Assembly (NCBI RefSeq): GCF_000719475.1
Contig: NZ_JOGO01000015.1
Coordinates: forward strand, 32,560-96,559
Source: Streptomyces sp. NRRL F-5630
GTDB taxonomy: Bacteria; Actinomycetota; Actinomycetes; Streptomycetales; Streptomycetaceae
DNA length: 64,000 nt
Direction of reading: 5' to 3'
A model generated the notes under the pieces. It did not search any database. It saw only the letters and a list, made by a program, of their open reading frames with translations, and had not been told where the DNA came from. Each line of letters starts with the position of its first letter. Position 1 is the stretch's first letter. Below are positions 26,832 to 35,505 of this stretch, piece after piece. Position numbers and translations under genes: made by a program.

Positions 26832-27590
26832 ATGACCACTACCCGTCACCCTGCCGCCCTCCGCACTGCCGTCCGCGCCGCGGCAGCCGCCGTGCTGGCA
26901 CTCGCTCCCGCCGCCACCGCCACCGCCGACGACACGTCCGGCGGCTGGAAGGGCGAGGGCGGCCTCACCCTGACCAGCGACCAGAACAGCGCGGTCGACA
27001 CCTACATGGCGGGTGCCCGGCGCGCGGAACGCACGATCAGTGTGCAGGTCCGCGCCGCCGCCTCGCTGAGCGGCGCGGAAATCGTCGGCTTCGACAAGCG
27101 CCTGAAGAGCCCCGACTCGCTCAAGCGGAAGGTGGCGGGGACCCTCGCCGAGCACCCCGAGCGCAATGTGGCATCCGTCCTGGCGGGTCTCACGGACGCC
27201 GTGCGCTACACCCTCCGGTGGGACGACGCCGTCTACAGCCAGGGCGTCACCCGGGCCTCCGGCGCTCTCGCGCAGTGGCACAACGAGAACACCAAGTGGT
27301 CCAACACCTGGGGCCGGGCGAGCGGCTACAAGGGGCTCAACACCGGTTGGCGCGCGCCCCGTTCGGGTCAGCTCTTCGAGGTCCAGTTCCACACCCCGGC
27401 GAGCAAGCACGCCCAGGAGGCGACGCACACGCTCTACGAGGAGCAGCGCCTCCCCTCCACCAGCCCCGAGCGCAAGCGGGAACTCCAGCGGGAGCAGGAC
27501 GCCCTGTTCGGCGCCGTACCCGTCCCGCAGGGCGCGGAATCCCTCACCGCCCCCACACCCCGGCGCGCCCCCGCACCCGCTTCGGCGTGA
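26832..27590 (+). CDS. Secreted RelA/SpoT-fold protein, putative (p)ppApp synthetase
   Basis: A 252-aa protein. A signal peptide covers residues 1 to about 32 (Ala-rich, cleavage near TATA before DDT). The mature part has the landmarks of a RelA/SpoT synthetase domain: FDKRLKSPDSLKRKV (88-101; the (R/K)xKSPxSxxRK pyrophosphate/ATP block), LTDAVRYTLRW with Asp122 as the likely Mg ligand, SGYKGLNTGWRAP for the G-Y-x-G-x-N/H base-stacking loop, and FEVQFHTP with Glu183 as the catalytic glutamate. It lacks hydrolase and regulatory domains. The closest known type is the secreted ATP nucleotide 3'-pyrophosphokinase of Streptomyces, which makes pppApp-like products outside the cell. The activity is inferred. 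Confidence 0.75.
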   Translation: MTTTRHPAALRTAVRAAAAAVLALAPAATATADDTSGGWKGEGGLTLTSDQNSAVDTYMAGARRAERTISVQVRAAASLSGAEIVGFDKRLKSPDSLKRKVAGTLAEHPERNVASVLAGLTDAVRYTLRWDDAVYSQGVTRASGALAQWHNENTKWSNTWGRASGYKGLNTGWRAPRSGQLFEVQFHTPASKHAQEATHTLYEEQRLPSTSPERKRELQREQDALFGAVPVPQGAESLTAPTPRRAPAPASA

Positions 27591-27608
27591 CCGAGCCGCC
27601 CGAAAGGA

Positions 27609-27637
27609 CCCCGGGGCCGTCCGAGCGGGCCCCGGGG
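27609..27637 (+). terminator. Hairpin terminator after the secreted synthetase-like gene
   Basis: Perfect 10-bp stem, CCCCGGGGCC with GGCCCCGGGG, 9-nt loop, 18 nt after the stop. Both arms are also self-complementary. Confidence 0.65.
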
Positions 27638-27773
27638 CCGTACCGGGACCCGCTCCGCAGGCTCACCCCTCCCACGCCGAGGGCGGCGCGGGAGGGCTTC
27701 CCCGGCGGTGTCCGCCCTGTCGTGGCATCCACTCGCGATCAGGGCCCGGTAGGGGTCGTCCCCCTGGCTGACG

Positions 27774-28469
27774 CTAAGAGGCGCACCCCACGTGTCCCCA
27801 GCCCTTGCCCACCTTCGTGATGTCCTCGCCCGCCGCGTAGGACTGTCCGCAGGCGCCGCAGCGGCCGGGGTACTTGGCCTTCAGGGTCGGGGCCTTGCCG
27901 CCGGACTTCGTGCCCGTCCTGCCACCGGTCTTCGCGCGGGTCGCGCCGCTCGTGCGGGCGGGCTCGGTGCGCGACGCGCTCGGGACGGGCGGCGCGGGAG
28001 CCCCGTACGCCGTGCCCGCCGGCTCCTGGCTGATCGCGCACTCGCTCGCCGCCTGGTCGGCGATCGCGTTGAGCGGGTCACCGCCGACCTGGTGGGCCGG
28101 CACATACCGGAACTCGACCTCGCGGCCCTGGAGCAGCGCGTCGATGGCCTCCACCAGTTCCTGGTTGGCGACCGGCTTGCCGGCCGCCGTCTTCCAGCCG
28201 CGCCGCTTCCAGCCGGGCAGCCACTCCGTGACGGCCTTCATGGCGTACTGGGAGTCCATCCGGACCTCCAGCGGGCGCACCGGCTCCGTGGTCTCCAACA
28301 GGCGGAGCAGGGCGGTGAGTTCGGCGACGTTGTTGGTGGCGGTGCCGAGCGGGCCCGCCTCCCAGCGTTCCGGGGTTCCCTCGGCGTCGGCGGCGACCCA
28401 GGCCCAGGCGGCACGGCCCGGGTTGCCCTTGGACGCGCCGTCGCAGGCGGCGATGATGCGATCTGACAT
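27774..28469 (-). CDS. Ribonuclease H with C-terminal zinc-binding tail
   Basis: A 231-aa protein. Residues 1 to about 145 are an RNase HI domain with all four catalytic carboxylates in place: Asp10 (CDGASKGNPG), Glu50 (NNVAEL), Asp72 (MDSQYAMK) and Asp138 (AHQVGGDPLNAIAD). It should cleave RNA in RNA:DNA hybrids. A Pro/Lys-rich linker is followed by a small domain with CGAC (204-207) and GHVGC (His226, Cys229), a likely zinc knuckle that may help bind nucleic acid. An ATG with GGGATG-type context gives the expected MSDRIIAACDGAS start. Confidence 0.93.
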   Translation of the reverse strand: MSDRIIAACDGASKGNPGRAAWAWVAADAEGTPERWEAGPLGTATNNVAELTALLRLLETTEPVRPLEVRMDSQYAMKAVTEWLPGWKRRGWKTAAGKPVANQELVEAIDALLQGREVEFRYVPAHQVGGDPLNAIADQAASECAISQEPAGTAYGAPAPPVPSASRTEPARTSGATRAKTGGRTGTKSGGKAPTLKAKYPGRCGACGQSYAAGEDITKVGKGWGHVGCAS

Positions 28470-28510
28470 CCCTCGATCATGCCAGTCGCCACCGGGTGCC
28501 CGGACCACCC

Positions 28511-29536
28511 TCACTCCTCGTCCTGGTCCGGCAGCCCGTCCTCCGGGTGCAGTCCGCGCCCGTACCTGCTGCCCGCGAGAGGCGTCGGGGAGAGGCTCGC
28601 GCTCTCCTCGCCCGGCTCCAGGAGCGTGTCGGCGGGCCCCACGATGAGCGGGTCGGGGATGCCGACGGTGGCCGGGTCCTTCGCCGGGTAGTCGAGCCGG
28701 GCGAGCAGGCTGCGCATGGCCTCCAGGCGCCCGCGCCGCTTGTCGTTGTTCTTCACGACCGTCCACGGCGCGGCGTCGGTGTCCGTGGCGCGGAACATGT
28801 CGACCTTCGCCTCCGTGTAGGCGTCCCACAGGTCGAGCGAGGCGAGGTCGATCGGCGAGAGCTTCCACTGCCGTACGGGGTCGATCTGCCGGATCGCGAA
28901 GCGCGTGCGCTGCTCGGCGCGCGAGACGGAGAACCAGAACTTCACGAGCAGGATGCCGTCGTCGGTGAGCATCCGCTCGAAGACGGGGGTCTGGCGCAGG
29001 AAGTGGTAGTACTCGGCGGGCGTGCAGAAGCCCATGACGCGCTCGACGCCCGCGCGGTTGTACCAGGAGCGGTCGAAGAAGACGATCTCCCCGGCGGAGG
29101 GCAACTGGCTCACGTACCGCTGGAAGTACCACTGCCCCGCCTCGCGCTCGGTGGGCTTCTCCAGCGCGACGACGCGGGCGCCACGCGGGTTGAGCCGTTC
29201 CGTGAAGCGCTGGATCGTGCCGCCCTTGCCCGCCGCGTCGCGGCCCTCGCACAGCACGACGAGGCGCTGCCCGGTGTCCTTGACCCAGCGCTGCATCTTC
29301 AGCATCTCGATCTGGAGGACGCGCTTGCGCTTCTCGTACTCGCGGCGGCCCACCTTGTGCGGGTACGGGTAGTTCTCGCGCCAGGTGTCGACGGGTGCGC
29401 CCGAGCTGTCGCGGAGCAGGGGGCGCTCGGGGCGGCTGTCGTCGATCGTCAGCCCGTCGAGAAGCGCCGCCCCGGGGTCCTCGTCCGTGCCGGAATCGGA
29501 GCCGGAGGACGGCTGGGCGGGCGAAGGGCTCGGCAT
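28511..29536 (-). CDS. ppk2: Polyphosphate kinase 2 (PPK2)
   Basis: A 341-aa P-loop kinase. The Walker A is CEGRDAAGKGG (residues 96-106) and the lid/Walker B region EIVFFDRSWYNRAGVERVMGF, both diagnostic of PPK2. The WFSVS...RFAIRQIDPVRQWKLSPID block is also typical of class I enzymes, which use polyphosphate to phosphorylate GDP or ADP. The N-terminal 30 residues are Ser/Pro/Asp-rich and probably disordered. It sits close to the RNase H gene on the same strand. Confidence 0.95.
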   Translation of the reverse strand: MPSPSPAQPSSGSDSGTDEDPGAALLDGLTIDDSRPERPLLRDSSGAPVDTWRENYPYPHKVGRREYEKRKRVLQIEMLKMQRWVKDTGQRLVVLCEGRDAAGKGGTIQRFTERLNPRGARVVALEKPTEREAGQWYFQRYVSQLPSAGEIVFFDRSWYNRAGVERVMGFCTPAEYYHFLRQTPVFERMLTDDGILLVKFWFSVSRAEQRTRFAIRQIDPVRQWKLSPIDLASLDLWDAYTEAKVDMFRATDTDAAPWTVVKNNDKRRGRLEAMRSLLARLDYPAKDPATVGIPDPLIVGPADTLLEPGEESASLSPTPLAGSRYGRGLHPEDGLPDQDEE

Positions 29537-29679
29537 GGGGCGGCATCCTCACGGGCGGGGGGCGAGAGGCGGCCGGTCACGGCCGCTCTCTCGTCCCTAC
29601 CCCCGCACCGGGAAGTACGCACGCCGGAACTGCGACTGGCGTACGCGCCGGGCCTCCGGGCTCGGCGCCCGCGCCCGTC

Positions 29680-29720
29680 GTCAGCGCCGTATGCGCGCGC
29701 GTCAGCGCCGTATGCGCACG
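29680..29720. repeat. 21-bp tandem duplication at the gabD-type gene end
   Basis: GTCAGCGCCGTATGCGC is repeated in direct tandem, at 29680 and 29701. The second copy encodes the last residues (RIRR) and stop of the aldehyde dehydrogenase; the first is an exact downstream echo. It looks like a recent slippage duplication. Confidence 0.7.
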
Positions 29721-31075
29721 AGCTTCTTGTTGGCGAACTCCTCCATGCCGTACTTGCCCAGCTCGCGCCCGATGCCGGAGCGCTTCACGCCGCCGAAGGG
29801 CAGTTCGGCCGCCGTGCCGCTCGTCTCGTTGATGTAGACCATGCCGGTGTCGAGCTGCGCGGCGACCCGCAGGGCCCGCTCGGGGTCGTCGGTGGCGATG
29901 GCCGCGCCGAGGCCGTAGGGCGTGTTGTTGGCGAGCGCCACGGCTTCCTCCTCGGTCTCGACCTTGTAGATCACGGCCGCCGGGCCGAACAGCTCCTCCT
30001 GGAAGGCGCGCATGCCGGGGCCGACGTCCGTGAGGACCGTCGGCTCGAACCAGGCGCCCTCGCGGTCGAGCGGCTTACCGCCCGCGAGGAGGGTCGCGCC
30101 GTTCGCGACGGCGTCCTCGATCTGTGCGGCGAGGTTCTCGACGGCCTGGCGCGAGGAGAGCGGGCCCATGAAGGTCCCCTCCTCGGTCGGGTCCCCGGGG
30201 GTCACGCCCTTCACGGTCTCGGTGAACTTGCGCGTGAACTCCTCGTACTGGTCGGCGAGGACGATGATGCGCTTGGCGGCGTTGCACGCCTGGCCCGCGT
30301 TGCCGTACCGGCCGTAGAAGGCGTTCTTCACGGTGCGGTCGAGGTCGGCGGGCTGGAGGACGAGGAAGGGGTCCGAGCCGCCCAGCTCCAGGACGACCTT
30401 CTTGAGGTGGCGGCCCGCCTGCTCGGCGACGGCCGCGCCGGCGCGCTCGGAGCCGGTGAGCGAGATGCCCTGCACGCGCGGGTCGGCGATGATCGTCGAG
30501 ACCTGCTCGTTGCTCGCGAAGAGGTTGATGTAGGCGCCTTCGGGCAGGGCCGCCTCCTGGAAGATCCTCTCCATGGCGAGCGCGGACTCGGGACACTGCG
30601 GGGCGTGCTTGAGCAGGATCGTGTTGCCGAGCATGAGGTTCGGCGCGGCGAAGCGGGCGACCTGGTAGTACGGGAAGTTCCACGGCATGATCCCGAGGAG
30701 CGGGCCCATGCCCTCCTTGCGGACGACGGCGCTGCCGCCCGCGACGACGTCGAGTTCCTCGTCGGCGAGGAAGCCTGGGCCGTTCTCGGCGTAGTAGCGG
30801 TAGATCGAGATGGTGGTGTCGATCTCGCGGCGCGCCTGGGTGACGGGCTTGCCCATCTCGCGCGTGATGAGCGAGGCGAGCTCGTCCTTGCGCGCGGCGT
30901 ACAGCTCGGCGACGCGTTCCAGGACGGCGACGCGCTCCTTGACCTCGCTCGCCCGCCAGGTGCGGTAGGCGGCGGCGGAGCGGTCCAGGGCGTCCTGGAT
31001 CTCCGCGTCGGTGGCTTCGGGGAATTCGCTTTCGGTCTGCCCGGTGGCGGGGTTGACGACCTTGTACGCGGTCAT
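29702..31075 (-). CDS. NAD(P)-dependent succinate-semialdehyde dehydrogenase type ALDH
   Basis: A 457-aa aldehyde dehydrogenase. Signatures: PWNFPYYQVARFAAPNLMLGN for the cofactor region, LELGGSDPFLVL with the general-base glutamate, and NAGQACNAAKR with the catalytic cysteine. The short N-terminus (MTAYKVVNPATGQTESEFPE) and ERVAVLERVAELYAARKDELA are typical of the bacterial succinic-semialdehyde dehydrogenase group, which oxidises the semialdehyde to succinate. The ATG at 31075 was preferred over an upstream one because GAAGGGA precedes it. Confidence 0.92.
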   Translation of the reverse strand: MTAYKVVNPATGQTESEFPEATDAEIQDALDRSAAAYRTWRASEVKERVAVLERVAELYAARKDELASLITREMGKPVTQARREIDTTISIYRYYAENGPGFLADEELDVVAGGSAVVRKEGMGPLLGIMPWNFPYYQVARFAAPNLMLGNTILLKHAPQCPESALAMERIFQEAALPEGAYINLFASNEQVSTIIADPRVQGISLTGSERAGAAVAEQAGRHLKKVVLELGGSDPFLVLQPADLDRTVKNAFYGRYGNAGQACNAAKRIIVLADQYEEFTRKFTETVKGVTPGDPTEEGTFMGPLSSRQAVENLAAQIEDAVANGATLLAGGKPLDREGAWFEPTVLTDVGPGMRAFQEELFGPAAVIYKVETEEEAVALANNTPYGLGAAIATDDPERALRVAAQLDTGMVYINETSGTAAELPFGGVKRSGIGRELGKYGMEEFANKKLVRIRR

Positions 31076-31154
31076 GGCGTCCCTTCGTGCGGTGACGGGG
31101 GTGGGGTGCGGTACTGCCTCCTCCCACCGTCTCACCGACTGCCGCGAAACTATC

Positions 31155-31181
31155 CCCGGGGGCGGGCGTCTTTCCCCCGGG
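31155..31181 (-). terminator. Hairpin downstream of the glycosyltransferase gene
   Basis: CCCGGGGG (31155-31162) pairs with CCCCCGGG (31174-31181), 11-nt loop. On the minus strand it follows the GT4 gene stop by about 40 nt. Confidence 0.6.
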
Positions 31182-31219
31182 TGCCCGCGGTGACCAGGCA
31201 GGACGTCTCCGGCGCGGGC

Positions 31220-33328
31220 TCAGTCGGCGGGCAGCGGGGCGGTCCGGGCGCCGCTGTCCCGCATGAGGAGCGAGAGATCGCCGCGCACGTTCACGAAGGG
31301 CCGGACGCGCGTCGTGCCGCCCGCCGGGTGCTCCAGCGAGGTGGACGGCAGCACGGCGACCTTCTTGCGGTCGACGAGGTCGCCGAGTACCCGGCCGAGG
31401 GGGACGGGGGCGACGCCCGGCTCGGGAAGCAGCGCGAAGTCCCACACGTCCTGGGGGGCCGCGTGCCCGGCGAGCGGCATGACGTAGGGCAGCCGGAAGC
31501 CGAAGCGGCCGCGGCCCTGGTCGCGCGCCGCGAGCAGGAAGCTCTCGCTGCCCTCCTCGCGCGCCTTGACCCGGACCATCGCGCCGCGCGGCAGGGAGCG
31601 GACGATGCCGTGGAGCTGGGCGGTGACGAGGAGCCCGGACTCGCCCGTCTCCAGGGCGAGGATCTCGGCGTGGGCCGGTCGCCGCCAGGCCCGTACGGCG
31701 AGGTAGCCGTCCTTGGTGCGGTACGGGATCCAGTGCGCGAAGCCCGTGCCGTCCTCCAGGGGCGGCAGGCCGAGCAGCGCGCCCTGTTCGACGAGCCCGG
31801 CACGCAGCCTGCGGCGGGTGGCGCCCGCGAGGAGGTAGGCGTCCCAGCGGCCCTCGTCGAGGCGGTGGGTGGCGCGGCCGAGGACGGCGGGGCCCGGTTC
31901 GGGGACGGGGACGCGCACTTCGCGGGCGGCTGGGTCGTCGCGGAGCGCGAGGAGGAGGGTGTACGGGCCCGGGAAGGGCGCCGTGGGGCGTATCTCGATC
32001 GCGCCCGTCGGGGTCACGAGCGCCCCGGCCGAGGTGCGGGGTCGCGGGGTCGTGCGCGGGGAGCGGGCGCGGCGCGGGGCCTCGGCGCGGCGGGGTGCGG
32101 TGAGGCGGGCGGCGGCGCGGGCGGCCCTGCGGGGGCGGAGGGTGAGCGCGTCGAGTTCGGCGCGCTCACGGGCTCTGCGGGCCTGGATGTCGTCGAGGAG
32201 GCGCTCGTACGCCTTCGCCGCGGCCTCGGTCGAGTGGGCGGCGGCGTGGACGCGGGCGGTGCGGCCGAAGCGGTCGCGGGTCTCCTGGTCGTCCATGAGG
32301 CGGCCAAGGGCCGCGGCGAAGGCGTCGGTGCCGCCCGCGAGGGGGACGAGCAGTCCGGTGACGCCGTGCGCGACGAGCTGGGCGGGGCCGTGCGGGGCGT
32401 CCGTGGCGACGACGGGCACACCCGCGCGCATGGCTTCGAGGATGCCGTGGCCGTAGGGCTCGATGTCCGAGCTGACGGCGGCGATAGCGGCCTTGGCCCA
32501 CTCCGGTTCCATGGGCGTGACGGCGCCCATGAGGAGGACGCGGTCGTAGAGGCCGAGGCGGTTGACGCGGCGGCGCAGCGCGGCGTGCTCGGGGCCGCGC
32601 CCGTAGATGCGCAGGGTCCAGTCGGGGTGCTCGGGGAGCAGCTTGGCGAAGGCGTCGATGAGCCGGTCGTAGCGCTTGCCGGGGACGAGGCGTCCGGCGG
32701 CGACGATCGTGCGGGAGGTGCGGAGCGAGGGGGTGAGGCCGAGGTCGGGGCTGCCGGGCGGGACGGCGTGGACGCGCTCCGCGGCCTCGGGCACGGCGGC
32801 GCGGTAGGCGGCGGCGTCGGCCTCGGTGAGGGTGACGAAGGCGTCGAGGTGGGGCAGGCAGCTGTTCTGGTCGGCGCGCAGTCCCGGCTCGTGCGAGGCG
32901 AGGGTGAGGTGTTCCTGGCCGATGCGCAGGTAGCGGTCGCTGCCGTGGCGGGCGAGGTAGCCGTTGAGCAGGGGGCGGGTCGCGATGACCGCCTCCGCGT
33001 CGGTCCAGGCGAGCCATTCGGTGAGCCGCAGGTCGTGCAGGGTGCGGTAGCGCAGGCGGCCCGTCTCGACGGCGGCGTCGGGGAACATGCGATGGGTGCC
33101 GGTGTTGAGGACGTGGTCGCCTTCGTAGCCGGGGGTGCCCTCCCGCATGTCGATGAGGGAGGTGAGCCGGACGCGCGGGTCGAAGGGGAGCGCGGGGGTG
33201 TCGGCGACCCGGTGGACGCTCACGACCTCGACGTCGTGGCGCTCGGCGAGGGCCGCCGAGAGGTGGGTTGTGCCGCGGATGGTCGCACCGATCCCGTAGG
33301 CGTTGTGGATCAGGAATGCGATGCGCAT
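31220..33328 (-). CDS. GT4-family glycosyltransferase with C-terminal beta-domain
   Basis: A 702-aa protein. Residues 1 to about 400 are a GT-B retaining glycosyltransferase: MRIAFLIHNAYGIGATIRGT at the acceptor side, AAGRLVPGKRYDRLIDAF, and SSDIEPYGHGILEAMRAGVPVVATD, the E-x7-E nucleotide-sugar motif. An Arg/Ala-rich linker (about 405-455) leads to about 245 residues with repeated beta-strand patterns and no clear family. Such two-domain enzymes occur in actinobacterial cell-wall glycopolymer biosynthesis, but no teichoic acid genes are adjacent. The GGAGG-preceded ATG was chosen. Confidence 0.85.
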   Translation of the reverse strand: MRIAFLIHNAYGIGATIRGTTHLSAALAERHDVEVVSVHRVADTPALPFDPRVRLTSLIDMREGTPGYEGDHVLNTGTHRMFPDAAVETGRLRYRTLHDLRLTEWLAWTDAEAVIATRPLLNGYLARHGSDRYLRIGQEHLTLASHEPGLRADQNSCLPHLDAFVTLTEADAAAYRAAVPEAAERVHAVPPGSPDLGLTPSLRTSRTIVAAGRLVPGKRYDRLIDAFAKLLPEHPDWTLRIYGRGPEHAALRRRVNRLGLYDRVLLMGAVTPMEPEWAKAAIAAVSSDIEPYGHGILEAMRAGVPVVATDAPHGPAQLVAHGVTGLLVPLAGGTDAFAAALGRLMDDQETRDRFGRTARVHAAAHSTEAAAKAYERLLDDIQARRARERAELDALTLRPRRAARAAARLTAPRRAEAPRRARSPRTTPRPRTSAGALVTPTGAIEIRPTAPFPGPYTLLLALRDDPAAREVRVPVPEPGPAVLGRATHRLDEGRWDAYLLAGATRRRLRAGLVEQGALLGLPPLEDGTGFAHWIPYRTKDGYLAVRAWRRPAHAEILALETGESGLLVTAQLHGIVRSLPRGAMVRVKAREEGSESFLLAARDQGRGRFGFRLPYVMPLAGHAAPQDVWDFALLPEPGVAPVPLGRVLGDLVDRKKVAVLPSTSLEHPAGGTTRVRPFVNVRGDLSLLMRDSGARTAPLPAD

Positions 33329-33534
33329 GCGCGGGCCTCCCCCTCGGTCGTGCACAGGTGTCCGGGAGTCAGACGGTTGACCGGGCCGAGGGTTGTACGG
33401 GTGAGGCGCACGTCACATCTCCGGGTGCCTCGCGCGGGGCGGCCCTTCGCGGACGCCGGGCGCCCGCCCCCCGCTCCTCGAACTCCCCCGGCCTTCCGCC
33501 GGGGGCCCTGAAGAGCGGGGCGCGGGGCTCCCGC

Positions 33535-34923
33535 CTACTTCTCGCGCTCGTCCATGATCCGCTTGATCTTGCCGACCGAGCGTTCGAGGGTGTCGGGGTC
33601 GAGGACCTCGATGCCGACGCTGACGCCGATCGTGTCCTTGATCCGCTGGAGCACGAGGGCGGCGGCGGCCTCCCGGGCCTCGGGTCCCGAGTCCTGGCGG
33701 GCCTCGACGCGGACCGTGAGGTGGTCCATGCGACCGCGGCGGCCCAGGTGGAGCTGGAAGTGCGGGGCGAGCGCCGGGACGCGGAGCAGGATCTCCTCGA
33801 TCTGGCTCGGGAAGAGGTTCACGCCGCGCAGGATGATCATGTCGTCACAGCGCCCGGTGACCTTCTCCATGCGCCGCATCCCGGGCCTGGCGGTGCCCGG
33901 CAGGAGGCGGGTGAGATCGCGGGTGCGGTAGCGGATGACCGGGAGGGCTTCCTTGGTGAGCGAGGTGAAGACCAGCTCGCCCGAGGTGCCGTCGGGCAGT
34001 ACCTCGTCGGTGATCGGGTCGACGACCTCGGGCAGGAAGTGGTCCTCCCAGATGTGCAGGCCGTCCTTCGTCTCGACGCACTCGCTCGCGACGCCGGGGC
34101 CCATGACCTCGGAGAGGCCGTAGATGTCGACCGCGTGGATGCCCATGCGGTCCTCGATCTCGCGGCGCATCTCCTCGGTCCACGGCTCGGCGCCGAAGAC
34201 ACCCGCGCGCAGCGTCGTGGAGCGCGGGTCGACGCCCTGGCGCTCGAACTCGTCGAGCAGCGTGAGCATGTAGGAGGGCGTGACCATGATGAGGTCGGGC
34301 TCGAAGTCCTGGATGAGCTGGACCTGACGGGCGGTCTGGCCGCCGGAGGCCGGGATGACGGTGCAGCCGGCCCGCTCGACGCCGTAGTGCGCGCCGAGGC
34401 CGCCGGTGAAGAGCCCGTAGCCGTAGCTGACGTGCAGGCGGTCGCCGGGGCGGGCCCCGGCGGCGCGCAGCGAGCGGGCGACGAGGCCGGCCCAGTTCCC
34501 GAGGTCGTCGTCGGTGTAGCCGACGACGGTGGGGCGCCCGGTGGTGCCGCTGGAGGCGTGCAGCCTGCGGACCCGTTCGCGGGGGACGGCGAACATGCCG
34601 AAGGGGTACGTCTCGCGCAGGTCCGCCTTCGTCGTGTACGGGAAGCGGGCGATGTCCTCCAGGGTGCGCAGGTCCTCCGGGCGCACCCCCGCCTCGTCGA
34701 ACTTGCGGCGGTACAGCGGCACGTTCGTGTAGGCGTGGGCGAGGGTGGCGCGCAGCCGCTCCAGCTGGAGCGCGCGGAGTTCCTCGCGGCCGAGTCGCTC
34801 GGCCGGGTCACGCAGCTCGTCGGGGAGGGGTTCCCCGAAGCGCGCCGGGCGGGCGCCCCGGGCGGTTCGCGGCTGCTGCTCCTCGGGCCAGGACTCCGTC
34901 GTTCCGGCCTCGGTGGTCGTCAT
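33535..34923 (-). CDS. paaK: Phenylacetate-CoA ligase
   Basis: A 462-aa adenylate-forming enzyme that activates phenylacetate to phenylacetyl-CoA with ATP. The phosphate loop SSGTTGRPTVVGYT starts at residue 124; YGLSEVMGPGVASEC and the hinge region GRCDDMIILRGVNLFPSQIEEIL are PaaK-specific. GTTGRPT and YRTRD motifs are intact. GGAGGA precedes the ATG, which overlaps the paaI stop (ATGA). It is the committed first step for the paaABCD pathway on the other arm. Confidence 0.96.
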   Translation of the reverse strand: MTTTEAGTTESWPEEQQPRTARGARPARFGEPLPDELRDPAERLGREELRALQLERLRATLAHAYTNVPLYRRKFDEAGVRPEDLRTLEDIARFPYTTKADLRETYPFGMFAVPRERVRRLHASSGTTGRPTVVGYTDDDLGNWAGLVARSLRAAGARPGDRLHVSYGYGLFTGGLGAHYGVERAGCTVIPASGGQTARQVQLIQDFEPDLIMVTPSYMLTLLDEFERQGVDPRSTTLRAGVFGAEPWTEEMRREIEDRMGIHAVDIYGLSEVMGPGVASECVETKDGLHIWEDHFLPEVVDPITDEVLPDGTSGELVFTSLTKEALPVIRYRTRDLTRLLPGTARPGMRRMEKVTGRCDDMIILRGVNLFPSQIEEILLRVPALAPHFQLHLGRRGRMDHLTVRVEARQDSGPEAREAAAALVLQRIKDTIGVSVGIEVLDPDTLERSVGKIKRIMDEREK

Positions 34924-35411
34924 GCTCGTTCCTCCACGCCTCGGATCACTCGGCTGCGACCGCGGAACTCCGCGACGACGGTGTGCTGGGGGTCGTCGCG
35001 CTCGATCCGCACGTCGTACAGTCCGCTGCGGCCGTACCGGGTGCGCTCTCTCGCCTCGGCGACGAGGACGTCGCCCTCGAACGCCGGGGCCACGAAGTCG
35101 ATGTCGGCGCCGGCTCCGACGGTCACGGGACCGCGGGAGTTGCAGGCGACGGCGAAGGCCGTGTCGGCGAGGGTGAAGAGGAAGCCGCCGTGGGCGACGC
35201 CATGGCCGTTGACCATGGCTCCGGTGATCTCCATCCGGACCCTGGCGGTGCCGTCCCCCGAGGACAGCAGCTCCATGCCCAGGCCCTGGGAGGCCTTGTC
35301 CCTCGCCCACATGGCGTGTTCCGGGCCGGTTCCGCGCCCGGCGGGAACCGTCGGCTCGGCCGCTCCCGCATTGTGCGCTTCGACCGGCTTCGTGTCACTG
35401 CCACGTCCCAT
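34920..35411 (-). CDS. paaI: Phenylacetyl-CoA pathway thioesterase PaaI
   Basis: A 163-aa hot-dog-fold thioesterase. NGHGVAHGGFLFTLADTAFAVACNS is the PaaI signature, including the conserved H-G-G and Asp. In the paa pathway it hydrolyses stalled ring-hydroxylated or epoxidised CoA intermediates and so protects the CoA pool. It is the first gene of the leftward arm and is coupled to paaK by a 4-bp overlap. The N-terminal 30 residues are a low-complexity extension, so an internal start is possible. Confidence 0.93.
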   Translation of the reverse strand: MGRGSDTKPVEAHNAGAAEPTVPAGRGTGPEHAMWARDKASQGLGMELLSSGDGTARVRMEITGAMVNGHGVAHGGFLFTLADTAFAVACNSRGPVTVGAGADIDFVAPAFEGDVLVAEARERTRYGRSGLYDVRIERDDPQHTVVAEFRGRSRVIRGVEERA

Positions 35412-35437
35412 GTGGCGCTCACCACCCTTGCTGCCCG

Positions 35438-35451
35438 ACCGAACATTCGGT
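35438..35451. promoter_or_regulatory. PaaR-like operator
   Basis: ACCGAACATTCGGT is a 14-bp palindrome that fits the ACCG-N6-CGGT core reported for actinobacterial TetR-type PaaR regulators. It lies in the 94-bp gap between divergent paaI and paaN, where it could control both arms. Phenylacetyl-CoA is the usual inducer. No paaR gene is in the window. Confidence 0.7.
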
Positions 35452-35505
35452 TAGCTTTCGACCGGGTCAGTAATTCAGCATCCGATTCGCCTGTCAAGGG
35501 GTCCC

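Noticed and set aside
28496..33511. 1671-aa plus-strand ORF
   Set aside because: It lies antisense to PPK2, the aldehyde dehydrogenase and the glycosyltransferase, all with intact family motifs, and includes their intergenic regions.
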